From G963665975 sp963665975 (lineage in GTDB: Bacteria; Bacteroidota; Rhodothermia; Rhodothermales; Bin80): a stretch of DNA of 64,000 bases. A program made the position numbers and the translations under genes. Shown in pieces: positions 1-9,113 of the stretch (the stretch's first letter is position 1; each line of letters opens with the position of its first letter). The notes under the pieces are model-generated. The model did no database searches. It was not told where the DNA came from and saw only the letters and a program-made list of their open reading frames with translations. The stretch is from positions 1,240,001-1,304,000 of the forward strand of contig OY762508.1 of assembly GCA_963665975.1 (NCBI GenBank), written 5' to 3'.

Positions 1-132
1 TGCGGACGCGTTGCGCCGCGTGGCGCGAATGCATTCCGGTGACACATATTTTCCACGAAAGAGTCCCCCGATAAGAGCTCGTCCGATGTTGCCAATCCCG
101 ATAACCGCAATCGTTTGTTTACTCAGCGTCAT
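1..132 (-). CDS. proC: Pyrroline-5-carboxylate reductase, N-terminal part (runs off window)
   Basis: The 44 visible codons start at an ATG (130-132, minus strand) and encode a Rossmann-type nucleotide-binding start with the pattern IGIGNIGRALIGGLF. This matches the N-terminus of ProC, the NAD(P)H-dependent last enzyme of proline synthesis. The rest of the gene lies beyond position 1. It is 63 bp downstream of hisB on the same strand, so the two may be co-transcribed. Other members of the same dehydrogenase fold cannot be fully excluded from 44 residues, but spacing and residues fit ProC best. Confidence 0.72.
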   Translation of the reverse strand, partial: MTLSKQTIAVIGIGNIGRALIGGLFRGKYVSPECIRATRRNASA

Positions 133-195
133 AACAAGTGTGCACGTTGTGCAGAAGAATCCGGCCCCCTAACCCGCAAGAATATCCCAGGCTCC

Positions 196-801
196 TCAAA
201 GGCTCCCCTTGGTGGATGGCAGGCGTGCGTGATCATGGCTCCGCGCGACCGCCTTGCTCAAAGCGCGGGCCGCGGCCTTGAAGATGGCCTCGACCTTGTG
301 ATGCGTATTGGCGCCATAGAGCACGCTGATGTGTAGCGTGCAGGCCGCGTGCTCGGCAACGCTGTACCAGAAATGCCGCACCAGTTCGGTGGCCAGATCA
401 CCCACGGACGCGCGTGTAAAATCGGCGTCGAAGTGCAGCGTGAACCGACCCGAGAGATCAATCACCGCCCGCGCCAGTGACTCGTCCATTGGCACGAGCG
501 CATCCCCATACCGCGCGATATAGGCCTTGTCGCCAATCGCCTGCGCCAGGGCCTGGCCCAACGTAATCCCTACGTCCTCTACCGTATGATGATCGTCTAC
601 GTGCAGGTCTCCCTGGCAGGTAACCGTCAGGTCGAAGCCACTGTGCTTTGCAAACAGATCCAGCATGTGGTCGAGAAAGCCGACCGCCGTACTATTGGCG
701 TACTGCCCCGAACCGTCCAGATTCAGGCGTACCACAACATTGGTTTCCTTGGTCGTGCGGGTGACCTCCGCGATACGATCGGAGAATTCGGATGCGCTCA
801 T
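196..801 (-). CDS. hisB: Imidazoleglycerol-phosphate dehydratase
   Basis: A 201-residue monofunctional HisB, which dehydrates imidazole-glycerol phosphate in histidine synthesis. Family signatures are present: LDHMLDLFAKHSGFDL near residue 35-50, the metal-ligand motif DDHHTVEDVGI around residue 70, and a C-terminal histidine-rich NTHHKVEAIFKA segment. Length matches the usual ~195-200 residues of the single-domain form; there is no fused phosphatase domain. I chose the ATG at 801 because the family homology begins there, although the reading frame stays open for 230 more codons upstream. No other his gene lies nearby. Confidence 0.93.
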   Translation of the reverse strand: MSASEFSDRIAEVTRTTKETNVVVRLNLDGSGQYANSTAVGFLDHMLDLFAKHSGFDLTVTCQGDLHVDDHHTVEDVGITLGQALAQAIGDKAYIARYGDALVPMDESLARAVIDLSGRFTLHFDADFTRASVGDLATELVRHFWYSVAEHAACTLHISVLYGANTHHKVEAIFKAAARALSKAVARSHDHARLPSTKGSL

Positions 802-1032
802 TGCCTGCCCCACGCTTGGCCAAATGTGGACATAAGGTAGGCAATCACACAACAGACAGCTTTCAAGAAAAGGTGAATGCCCAGTGGAAACGGTGTTGCG
901 CGGACGAAGGAGCACGCTGCCCCCATGGATCCATGCCCAAACCCCTTTGTACAATGGGCCGGTTGTCGTCGGCCGCTGGCGGCTATACACAATAGAGCCG
1001 CGCACAGCGCACGTGGAGGTGAGACTATCAGT

Positions 1033-3123
1033 ATGCCCGAGAAAACGTTTAAGCGAATACTGGTTTCCTCCGCACTGCCGTACGCAAATGGACCCATACA
1101 CGTCGGTCATCTGGCCGGAGCCTACCTCCCTGCAGATCTCTACTGTCGCTACCAGCGCCTGAAAGGACGCGACATCGTTTACGTCAGCGGCTCGGACGAA
1201 TTTGGCGTCGCCATCGTCATGCGAGCCCTCAAAGACCGCGTCACGCCGCGCGAAATCGTAGACCGCTACCACCCGCTCATCCGCGACAGCTTTGCGGCGT
1301 TCGGGATGAGCTTCGACCACTACGGGCGCACCTCTGCACCGGTGCACGAGGATACGAGCCAGGACTTTTTTCGGCGACTCTCCGAGCGCGGCCACTTCAC
1401 GCTGAAGACAGACGAGCAGCTCTTCGACCCGGAAGCAGGGGTTTTTCTTGCCGATCGCTTTGTGCAGGGAACGTGTCCGATCTGCGCCCACGGCGGCGCC
1501 TACGGCGATCAGTGCGAACAGTGCGGATCATCGCTGAGCCCTACGGAAATCATCAACCCGCGCAGCACGCTAACCGATGCCACCCCCGTGCTCCGGGAAA
1601 CCACGCACTGGTACCTGGCGCTCGGAGACTGGCAGCCGCACCTGGAGGAATATGTCGCCTCGCATCCGGAATGGAAGCCGAACGTGCTTGGCCAGATCGG
1701 AGCGTGGTTTACAGATGGACTACGCGACCGCGCAATCACGCGAGACGTGCCATGGGGCGTGCCCGTGCCCCGCGAAATCGCCGAAGCGGCCGGTGTGGAT
1801 CCCGAAGGCAAGGTCATCTACGTGTGGTTCGATGCTCCCATCGGGTATGTCTCCGCAACACGCGAGTGGGCGCAGCGGTCCGGGGACCCCGACCGATGGA
1901 AACAGTACTGGCAGGACAAGGACACGAAGCTTGTCCACTTTATTGGCAAGGACAACATAGTCTTCCACACGCTCATGTTCCCCGCCATGCTCATGGGCTA
2001 TGGGGAATACGTGCTGCCCGACAATGTGCCCGCAAACGAGTTCCTGACCATTGAGGGCAAGAAGCTGTCCACGAGTCGCGGCTGGGCGGTGTGGCTCCAC
2101 GAATACCTGGAAGAGTTTCCTCCCGATCTCTTGCGCTACGCGCTGGCTGCTACGCTTCCGGAAACCAAGGACGCCGACTTTAGCTGGCATGAGTTCCAGT
2201 CGCGTGTCAATTCCGAACTGGCGGATGTGCTGGGCAACTTTGTTCATCGGACGCTGACGTTTGCGACCCGTGAATTTGGTGGCCATGTGCCTGCGCTAGA
2301 GGAGCCCGGCATCCTCGACCAGGAGGTGCTAGACAGCATAGCCGAGTTTCCGACGCGGATTGGCCAATCCTACGAACGCTTCCGTATGCGCGAGGCGGTC
2401 GCTGAAACCATGAACCTGGCCCGGATCGGCAACAAGTATTTCAATGATAGCGCGCCGTGGAAGACGCGCAAGACCGACCGAAAGGCCTGTGGTAACACCA
2501 TACACGTTTCGTTGCAGATCTGTGCGGCCTTAAGTGTGCTTATGGATCCGGTGCTGCCGTTTTCGGCGGCAAAGCTGCGCTCCATGCTCCGGCTGAGTGG
2601 TGTGCGCGCAAGCACTCCGGGAGGATCTCCCGACGCCGCAATTGGATGGGACGAGGCAACTGCCTCCCTGCTTCAGGCGGGCCATGCGCTCGGAGAGCCC
2701 GAGATTCTGTATCACAAAGTCGCAGACGAGACGATCGAAGCCCAGATTGCCAGGCTTGCCGGAGAGCTTGCGGGTTCCGAACCCCCGTACGAAACCCAAA
2801 AGGACCAGGTCGCCTACGACGACTTCGCCAAACTGGACTTCCGCATGGGTACGATTGTGGCCGCGGAGCGCGTGCCCAAGTCGAAGAAATTGCTCCGCCT
2901 CAGCGTGGACCTGGGTTTCGAGCAGCGACAGATCCTGGCGGGCGTGGCGCAGCATTTTGACCCGGACACGCTGGTCGGCCAGCGCGTGGTTGCCGTAGCG
3001 AACCTGCAGCCGCGCAAGATGATGGGGCTCGAAAGTCAGGGCATGCTGCTGATGGCCGAAGACAGGAGCGGACGCCTGACTCTCGTCACCGCGGAAGGCG
3101 AAAACGGCGCGGTCATCCGATAG
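1033..3123 (+). CDS. metG: Methionyl-tRNA synthetase
   Basis: A 696-residue cytoplasmic MetRS, charging tRNA-Met with methionine. The class I signature is HVGH at residues 23-26 within PYANGPIHVGHLAG, and the KMSKS-like loop is KLSTS at 344-348. A zinc knuckle begins with CPIC at 148-151 and has a second CxxC about ten residues later. The last ~105 residues form an EMAP/Trbp111-type tRNA-binding domain (DFAKLDFRMGTIVAAERVP). The ATG at 1033 is preceded by GGAGG at 1015-1019; the frame is open upstream but without homology. It converges with the following minus-strand gene with only 5 bp between stops. Confidence 0.96.
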   Translation: MPEKTFKRILVSSALPYANGPIHVGHLAGAYLPADLYCRYQRLKGRDIVYVSGSDEFGVAIVMRALKDRVTPREIVDRYHPLIRDSFAAFGMSFDHYGRTSAPVHEDTSQDFFRRLSERGHFTLKTDEQLFDPEAGVFLADRFVQGTCPICAHGGAYGDQCEQCGSSLSPTEIINPRSTLTDATPVLRETTHWYLALGDWQPHLEEYVASHPEWKPNVLGQIGAWFTDGLRDRAITRDVPWGVPVPREIAEAAGVDPEGKVIYVWFDAPIGYVSATREWAQRSGDPDRWKQYWQDKDTKLVHFIGKDNIVFHTLMFPAMLMGYGEYVLPDNVPANEFLTIEGKKLSTSRGWAVWLHEYLEEFPPDLLRYALAATLPETKDADFSWHEFQSRVNSELADVLGNFVHRTLTFATREFGGHVPALEEPGILDQEVLDSIAEFPTRIGQSYERFRMREAVAETMNLARIGNKYFNDSAPWKTRKTDRKACGNTIHVSLQICAALSVLMDPVLPFSAAKLRSMLRLSGVRASTPGGSPDAAIGWDEATASLLQAGHALGEPEILYHKVADETIEAQIARLAGELAGSEPPYETQKDQVAYDDFAKLDFRMGTIVAAERVPKSKKLLRLSVDLGFEQRQILAGVAQHFDPDTLVGQRVVAVANLQPRKMMGLESQGMLLMAEDRSGRLTLVTAEGENGAVIR

Positions 3124-3128
3124 CCCAC

Positions 3129-4115
3129 TCAGGTGGGCTTGTAATTGGGCGACAGCAGGGATTCGTCCGGCACCGTCATGCCTACCTGCACCAGGCGCGG
3201 CGCGTGTCTGCTGACGATCGTAACGACCTTGGTCATGGCGCCGTCCGTCACGGCGGGGTGGTCAATAACGCGCGTTGAGCCATCCATGATCGGTCCCAGA
3301 TCGCTGGCGCACGCCAGGCCGCCCGCGGAAGGAGGCGCCGTATAGGTCAGATCCCCGATCTGTGTGGCCACGCGGATTTCGCCAATCGGACTGGAGTCTA
3401 CGATCCGGCCCAGCCGCGCTGATATGTCTTCGCTCGATAATCCGGCCTCAATGGCGCACTGGATTAATTCGTCGACAAGCGTCGCCTGCACGATCATTTG
3501 CTTGCCGAGGATACCCTGGAAGATCATCCGGATTTCCGGAAGCCGGCTGGTGTAGGACCCGGCCAGCAGGTCATGTTCCCCGAACGCCGCAAGAACGGCA
3601 GTCATAACGGGCGAGGCGTACGTGTCGGTAAGCACGCCCTGCTCTTCGAAGGCCAGCGCGTTGCCCACTTGTACGATCCGTGACTTGTCCACGCCGTTTA
3701 CGCCGACGTACTTATAGATTTCATGGTCGATTTCACGCACCTGTGCGGCCTGCGTAACCACATCGTCACTGCCGGTTTCCGATGCCAGGAGGACATGGAA
3801 CTTGGAGGCCTGCGGCTGCTCCTTAGGATCCGGCTTGAACCTGAACGCTATCGGAGCACCACTAGCCTGGCGCACATTGGTCAAATAGACCTTACCCGTC
3901 CCATCCGAAACCCACAGTTCGTCCAGCACCGTAGCGGCAACGATTTCGTCGAACACGCCAATGATACGTTTCTCATCGTACCCTGCGGCCTCGGCCGCAG
4001 CAACCAATTGCGCAGCAATCCGGGCTTGCCCGACCATCTGCGCATCCAGCATGTCATCAAGCGCATCCGCAACGGAAGCCAGAGAGATTGCCCGAATACC
4101 CTGAAGTGATGACAT
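3129..4115 (-). CDS. Free-standing soluble protein related to the sensor domain of the SpoIIE phosphatase at 33094
   Basis: A 328-residue protein with no signal peptide, membrane segment or output domain. It is clearly paralogous to the extracellular region of the receptor phosphatase at 33094-35580. Matching blocks are QARIAAQL/QARISAHF, TVLDELWVSDGTG/TVLDEFWITDDEG, QASKFHVLL/QASKFWVLL, AQVREIDHEIYKYVGV/AQVREIDNSVYKYVGV and SRIVQVGN in both. Two lobes of similar design follow each other (about residues 31-150 and 207-320): each opens with a helical stretch, has a (L/I)(W/R)V strand and ends in a (I/L)VQVG block. Function is unknown. A decoy, scavenger or cytoplasmic ligand binder for the same signal is inference only. 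Confidence 0.72.
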   Translation of the reverse strand: MSSLQGIRAISLASVADALDDMLDAQMVGQARIAAQLVAAAEAAGYDEKRIIGVFDEIVAATVLDELWVSDGTGKVYLTNVRQASGAPIAFRFKPDPKEQPQASKFHVLLASETGSDDVVTQAAQVREIDHEIYKYVGVNGVDKSRIVQVGNALAFEEQGVLTDTYASPVMTAVLAAFGEHDLLAGSYTSRLPEIRMIFQGILGKQMIVQATLVDELIQCAIEAGLSSEDISARLGRIVDSSPIGEIRVATQIGDLTYTAPPSAGGLACASDLGPIMDGSTRVIDHPAVTDGAMTKVVTIVSRHAPRLVQVGMTVPDESLLSPNYKPT

Positions 4116-4274
4116 TATCGATCCGGTTTAAAGAGTGGAACAACATACGGCAACATGCACACTGCAAAATACGTGTGTAACCCATTAACCGAAAGCAGCT
4201 TTGTCCGCTCCGGCGCGCTCCCTTGGAATCTTTTGAGGCCTTGCGGCGCAAGGCGCAGCATGCGCCACCCCCGC

Positions 4275-5699
4275 TTAGGTATTGATCGATGCGCCAACGG
4301 CAGCCCTTGTGGCCTCCAGGATCGCCTCCGACAGCGTCGGGTGTGGATGCACCGCATCGAGGATTTCGTGGTGCGTCGTCTCCAGCGTGCGTGCAACCAC
4401 GGCCTCGGCAATCAATTCGGTGGCGTCCTGCCCGATAACGTGGCACCCCAGGAATTCGCCATACTTGGCGTCGAATATGACCTTTACGAAGCCGTCGGTG
4501 CTTCCAGACGCAGAGGCCTTGCCGGACGCGGAAAACGGAAACGTGCCGACCTTGATGTCATAGCCTGCCTCACGCGCGCCTGCCTCCGTGTAACCGACCG
4601 AGGCAATCTGCGGCTGGCAATAGGTGCACCCGGGGATGTTATTCGCGTCGAGCGGATGGACGTTCTTGCCGGCAATCTTTTCAACGCACAAAATGCCTTC
4701 ATGACTGGCCTTGTGTGCCAGCCAGGGTGGCCCGGCGACATCTCCTATCGCGTAGACACCCGGCGCAGAGGTCTGCCCGAACGCTTTCGTGACGATGGCG
4801 CCGCGATCTGTCTTGATCCCGAGTTGCTCCAGGCCCAACCCTTCGATATTTCCGACCACGCCGACGGCGGAGAGCACCTGGTCGCAGGCGATGGTCTTGT
4901 TGCCACGCTTGGTTTTCACCGCAACGGCAAGTCCCTCGTCCGACACATCAACCTTTTGTACGGTGGTCCCAGTCAACACCTCGATACCGGCCTTTTTGAA
5001 CGATCGTGCAAGCTGCCGGGACACGTCCTTGTCTTCTATGGGCACAATCCGGTCCATGAGCTCGACCAGCGTGACCTTGGTACCCATGTGGTGGTAGAAA
5101 TAGGCGAATTCCACGCCGATAGCCCCCGCGCCGGCGATTACGAGCCGGTCGGGCCGCGTGGTCTGCAGCAGTGCGGTCTTGTAGTCGATGATGTGCTTGC
5201 CATCGATGGGCAACGCCGGGATTTCACGGGCGCGGGCACCGGTAGCCACGATGATATGCTTGGCCTGCACCGTGCGGGCGCTGCCAACAGTCTTGCCATC
5301 CATGTCCCGGGACGGCTTTACGGCGACCTTGCCTCCTCCCGACAACGTGGCATGCCCGAATAGGACATCGATCCCGTTTTTCTTCATCAGGAACTGGACG
5401 CCTCTGTTCATCTTGTCGGCTACGCCCCGGCTGCGTGCGATGACGTTCGCAAAATCAGGCGCAATTGTGCCGTCGAGCGCTAATCCGTAGTCAGACAGGT
5501 GACTGGCATAAGACATGAGCTCTGCACTCTTGAGCAGCGCCTTCGTCGGGATACAGCCTACATTCAGGCACACGCCGCCGAGCCTGTTTTTCTCGACAAC
5601 CGCAGTCTTGAACCCCAACTGGGTGGCGCGAATAGCCGTTTCATACCCGCCGGGCCCCGTCCCGATCACGACAATGTCATACGAAGCTGTACTGGCCAT
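4275..5699 (-). CDS. lpdA: Dihydrolipoyl dehydrogenase (E3)
   Basis: A 474-residue FAD flavoprotein that reoxidises the dihydrolipoyl arm of 2-oxo acid dehydrogenase complexes or the glycine cleavage system. It has the N-terminal FAD-binding GTGPGGYE motif (residues 13-20), the redox disulphide CLNVGC (C44 and C49), an NAD-binding GAGAIGVEFAYF motif and the C-terminal HPHPTLSE block with the catalytic His-Glu pair. The ATG at 5699 gives the standard N-terminus (MASTASYDIVVIG); an upstream in-frame start at 5750 adds 17 unconserved residues. E1 and E2 genes are not in the window. Confidence 0.95.
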   Translation of the reverse strand: MASTASYDIVVIGTGPGGYETAIRATQLGFKTAVVEKNRLGGVCLNVGCIPTKALLKSAELMSYASHLSDYGLALDGTIAPDFANVIARSRGVADKMNRGVQFLMKKNGIDVLFGHATLSGGGKVAVKPSRDMDGKTVGSARTVQAKHIIVATGARAREIPALPIDGKHIIDYKTALLQTTRPDRLVIAGAGAIGVEFAYFYHHMGTKVTLVELMDRIVPIEDKDVSRQLARSFKKAGIEVLTGTTVQKVDVSDEGLAVAVKTKRGNKTIACDQVLSAVGVVGNIEGLGLEQLGIKTDRGAIVTKAFGQTSAPGVYAIGDVAGPPWLAHKASHEGILCVEKIAGKNVHPLDANNIPGCTYCQPQIASVGYTEAGAREAGYDIKVGTFPFSASGKASASGSTDGFVKVIFDAKYGEFLGCHVIGQDATELIAEAVVARTLETTHHEILDAVHPHPTLSEAILEATRAAVGASINT

Positions 5700-6684
5700 A
5701 ACGGTTGTTGATTGCTTGGATAAAGATGCGTCCGGGTCCGCAAGATACATGCAGCCGCGCAGCCATCGAGTTCGCGCCGCGGAAATCTTGTGTGAAATCG
5801 CCCTGCCGGCGCATCAGCACAGCAGGCGCTCTTATGAAACGCCCTCCCACCGTGCTATGTTTGGCGAGTGCTGCGAGCATGTCTTCCGACATGCAATGCG
5901 CATCCATCCTGCCAATTTCATAAGGCCTGATAGTACGAAAGTGTCACGATGCGTTTTGGCGCGGACCGAGACTGTCCAGGCATATCCAAAGCATTCGCCC
6001 GGAGCAACTCGCGCAGAACACCCCCACCAAAGACCAGCAGACGGAGATTGGGCCGCCGCGTTCTTCTACCGGGCAACGTGGGGTCAGGATGGGGGCCTTA
6101 CCGAATGGAAACGTCCCCCACGTGTGGGCATACAGAATGAGTCGAATCTGGTTTGCTCTTCGGCGTCCACTGGACTGCAACTTATTTTTCCTGCCATATG
6201 TATAGCTGATAACTGGTGGGTAGAAAGAGGCATACGCATTCGGGCTCCGCTCGCAAGAGCACGACACCGTGGGTGCAACTGGCATCATCGCAATCTCGAC
6301 GCGTAAGCGGCAACCACGAGCCGAAGCGGCCGCTCCGATAACAACTGGCGATCCGCCAGCAACTCAATTCAAAAGCATGCTGGTGAACGCCATCTTCCCT
6401 GGACACGCTGCCCACGAGGTAGCGATGCAGGAAAGGAACAACTGCATGATTCGGCGCATCCCACCGGAGAGCCGGCTCGAGCTGTGTGAAATCTGGTATC
6501 AAGCCAAATTGAGCTTCGCGCCAGGCGTACGCCTGATCGCGCGTGGATCGGGCACATGTGAGACAAAGAGCCCGGACTGGCTCAGACTGTTTAACCCCGA
6601 TTATCTTGGAGCCGTGATTGAGATCGGCTGGAATGATACGCGCCGAAACAGCGACAGAAACGAAACTTTCATGGAGGGAAGGTC
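5700..6684. other. 985-bp non-coding region
   Basis: It lies between the divergent lpdA and barrel genes. I find no open frame with recognisable protein features; the longest frames have low-complexity, shadow-like translations. It holds one hairpin-bearing repeat copy (5841-5894) and presumably the promoters of both flanking genes. A frame at 6269-6688 on the plus strand is open but I could not support it. Confidence 0.5.
5841..5894. repeat. Intergenic repeat, copy A, with hairpin
   Basis: The 37-bp block 5841-5877 matches 8112-8148 without gaps (about three quarters identical), including a shared 12-mer ATGTTTGGCGAG and an 8-mer GCTGCGAG. Here it runs into a perfect 7-bp stem with a 4-nt loop (GCATGTC-TTCC-GACATGC, 5877-5894). 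No T-run follows. It may be a small dispersed repeat or a terminator-like element. Confidence 0.5.
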
Positions 6685-8079
6685 ATGAACATGCGTTACC
6701 AACGTAAGCCAGGCTGCACTGTGGCACAGGTTCTTCTTCTCGTACTGCTGGCCGGTTGGGCCACCTACGGCGCTCAGGCGCAGGATCCTGTTATAGACCG
6801 TCAGAGTGAGGACATCCATGTGGACCTTGAATCTGGTCACGACTCCGAGAATCAGGATGCCGTCAGCAAGAGCGTACCATCCGAATTGCTGGTTAATCGT
6901 GTGGGCAAACTGGTCAGGCGAGCCAGTGCATCCGGGGGCTACGGTCGCGACATCGATAATCCCGTGTACAATGTAGATATACGGCCCTACTTCTGGTATA
7001 ATCGTGTAGATGGCGCACACTTCGGGTTGGACAGGATGGTAGAGTCCAGTCGCTACTTTAAGGTCGGCGGAGGCGTTGGCTGGAATTCGGCTCTGTCAGG
7101 TCGCGATCGCTGGACATGGCACGCCACTGCCCGACTCAAGTCCACCGGTAGGACCGCAGTCTTCGTTAAGGGACAGTATTTGGCCCGCACGGCGCGCCGT
7201 TATGGCGAGACCAGCTACGTATCCGCCGTTTCAAACGGGCTGGTGATGATGTTGGGGGGTGACGACTACTTTGATTACTACCGAAGCGAGGGATACAGTG
7301 GTACGGCCGGAGTGGAATTTAGCGCCATCAAAACGCGGTTGTCGGGTACTTTCCGCAGCGAGGACCATACCGCGCTGCCCCTTTCGACAAGTTATGATCT
7401 GTTCAACGTGTCGCCCTTACGGGGAAACCCTGCCATAGCACCGGGGCGCCTGCAGACCGTCTCAGCCAATCTCGAGATCGGAGCGGTGCGCTCCGGCAGA
7501 GCGGTCACTGGCAACCGTAGCTTGACGCTGGGAGCGGAAGCAAGCATAGCAGGCTCGGATTACGCATTCCGGCGATACTGGGTGGACGCCCGATGGAAGC
7601 AGGCAATCTTTTGCGGGCAGTGCAAGAATTCCGGCTCGTTGTCGTTACGCCTGACCGCTGGCACGAGCACGGGCAGTCTGCCGCTGCAGCGGGCATTCAT
7701 TGTCGACAATGCCATTGTTGTCTTCTCGACCTTTGGTGCGCTGCGCTCGGTTACGGGGCCCCCGTTTGAAGGGGACAAAATGGTAGCCTTTTTCTGGGAG
7801 TACGACCTTGGGGAGATGGGCCTGCGGGCCCTGGGGCTGCGCACGCTGGCGCGCAGTGGGCTTAGCCTTATTGCATTTGGCGGCCATACCGGGACCTGGG
7901 CTGCCGGCCCCTCCAACGAGTTGGCCGCATCAATGCAAATGCGTAGGGTGATGGAGGGCGCCTACCATGAACTCGGCTTATCTCTGCGGGGTGTTTTTGG
8001 CGGCATGCGTGTTGATTTTGCGAAACCGCTTGACGGTGGCGCCATTGCCGTAGGGGTGGGCATAGAACACACCTTCTAG
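6685..8079 (+). CDS. Predicted outer-membrane beta-barrel protein
   Basis: A 464-residue exported protein with an N-terminal signal peptide ending near AQA-QD (about residue 32). Beyond it the sequence alternates in the amphipathic way expected of beta-strands. The segment IRPYFWYNRVDGAHFGLD resembles the barrel half of DUF5686/D15-like surface proteins, and the chain ends in phenylalanine (GVGIEHTF), the usual barrel terminus. There is no plug or POTRA domain, so at most it is a barrel-only relative. The ATG at 6685 has a strong GGAGGG at 6673-6678. It stands alone, bracketed by two related repeats. Cargo or substrate is unknown. Confidence 0.6.
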   Translation: MNMRYQRKPGCTVAQVLLLVLLAGWATYGAQAQDPVIDRQSEDIHVDLESGHDSENQDAVSKSVPSELLVNRVGKLVRRASASGGYGRDIDNPVYNVDIRPYFWYNRVDGAHFGLDRMVESSRYFKVGGGVGWNSALSGRDRWTWHATARLKSTGRTAVFVKGQYLARTARRYGETSYVSAVSNGLVMMLGGDDYFDYYRSEGYSGTAGVEFSAIKTRLSGTFRSEDHTALPLSTSYDLFNVSPLRGNPAIAPGRLQTVSANLEIGAVRSGRAVTGNRSLTLGAEASIAGSDYAFRRYWVDARWKQAIFCGQCKNSGSLSLRLTAGTSTGSLPLQRAFIVDNAIVVFSTFGALRSVTGPPFEGDKMVAFFWEYDLGEMGLRALGLRTLARSGLSLIAFGGHTGTWAAGPSNELAASMQMRRVMEGAYHELGLSLRGVFGGMRVDFAKPLDGGAIAVGVGIEHTF

Positions 8080-8111
8080 CCTGAAGTCATCCCCAAATCG
8101 CGAGGAGTAAG

Positions 8112-8158
8112 GCCCTCCCGTCTTACCATGTTTGGCGAGCGCTGCGAGTCGCCAAACA
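8112..8158. repeat. Intergenic repeat, copy B, with 10-bp perfect hairpin
   Basis: Related to the block at 5841-5877. It contains a perfect inverted repeat TGTTTGGCGA (8129-8138) and TCGCCAAACA (8149-8158) with a 10-nt loop. It sits 32 bp past the stop of the barrel gene and before the end of the convergent lipoprotein gene, so it could end transcription in both directions. There is no T-tract, which makes an intrinsic terminator uncertain. Confidence 0.55.
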
Positions 8159-8256
8159 GCGCGCATTGCACGTCCATCCTTGTCCGTGCGTGGTTTCCGG
8201 CTAAAGCGCGTCGAGGCTCAGTCCGGGCCTGGCAGCGGAAACCGGACCTGCAAGCC

Positions 8257-9063
8257 TCATCGCCACAGTTCTTCGCGAACCGGGACGCGCTGTACGCCTT
8301 CCGGAACGCGCAAGGCCATCGAAAGCCGGGCAGGATTTACCGCCATCCTGCGGTAGCGCAACGACACATTGGTGCCCATTCCAGGAAGGCGCAAGACAAT
8401 GCGTTGCGGAAACAGGACGCTGCCCATTGCCCCGTAATCGGAAAAGACCACCGCCTGGACCAGCCTGCCCTCAGGTGATCGCTCCTCGTAGCTGACGACC
8501 CGCCACACTGTGGGGTCAACCGTATAGTGGCGCTCTCCGGCAGCATCGCGCACATGGTAATAGGCGGCATCCGCCTCCACATTCCACTGCCGAATCCTGT
8601 CTGGAGCCAGCAGGCCGAGTAGCACGCGAAACACATTCTCGCCGGTAAGCTGCTCTGGGGCATGCGCCAGGGATCCAACGTACAGGGTGCGGGACAACCG
8701 GTCGTGATAGAAGAAACTGTCTGGGGTTGCCAACGCCCGTCCTCCTTCGATTCCAAGTGTGGCGTCGGAGACGAAAACTGCCAGCGAATCACCTCTTCGC
8801 TGCCGTATCCGTGCCGTAATACTACCCGTGAACAGGGGCGAGCGCACCGACACATCGGCTGTGGCCACCAGCGAGGTTAACGAATCCAGCACCGCGCGCT
8901 CCAATTGATCAATGACCTGCTCCACGGAATGGTGCGGGAAGCCCTCTGGAAGATCCGCCGGGACGTCCGCCACACGCGCCGGTCCTGCGCACGCTGCGCA
9001 CAAGAGCAATATGCCCCACCAACTTGTGCGGAGGGGTGACGTGGATTGTCTCCTTGGTCCCAT
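8257..9063 (-). CDS. DUF4292-like LolA-fold lipoprotein
   Basis: A 268-residue protein whose hydrophobic start (WWGILLLCAACAG) looks like a lipoprotein signal. The mature part (VIDQLERAVLDSLTSLVATADVSV, then alternating strands with SDATLGIEGGRALATPDSF) matches the layout of DUF4292 proteins, LolA-like periplasmic lipoproteins common in Bacteroidota. I chose the ATG at 9063 because AGGAGGTG lies just upstream, which also avoids the overlap with nadK that a longer frame would cause. It follows nadK by 50 bp on the same strand, so the two are likely an operon. The role is probably in envelope assembly, by family analogy. Confidence 0.68.
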   Translation of the reverse strand: MGPRRQSTSPLRTSWWGILLLCAACAGPARVADVPADLPEGFPHHSVEQVIDQLERAVLDSLTSLVATADVSVRSPLFTGSITARIRQRRGDSLAVFVSDATLGIEGGRALATPDSFFYHDRLSRTLYVGSLAHAPEQLTGENVFRVLLGLLAPDRIRQWNVEADAAYYHVRDAAGERHYTVDPTVWRVVSYEERSPEGRLVQAVVFSDYGAMGSVLFPQRIVLRLPGMGTNVSLRYRRMAVNPARLSMALRVPEGVQRVPVREELWR

Positions 9064-9113
9064 TCTGAAACACCTCCTGTGGCCCAGGGCGAAGTGTGGC
9101 CACCTTGAACTGA

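Noticed and set aside
802..1491. Upstream 230-codon extension of the hisB frame
   Set aside because: The translation upstream of 801 has no HisB similarity, lies antisense to metG and begins far from any ribosome binding site.
4155..5363. 402-codon plus-strand frame
   Set aside because: It is antisense to the well-supported lpdA and shows no domain; an ordinary shadow in GC-rich DNA.
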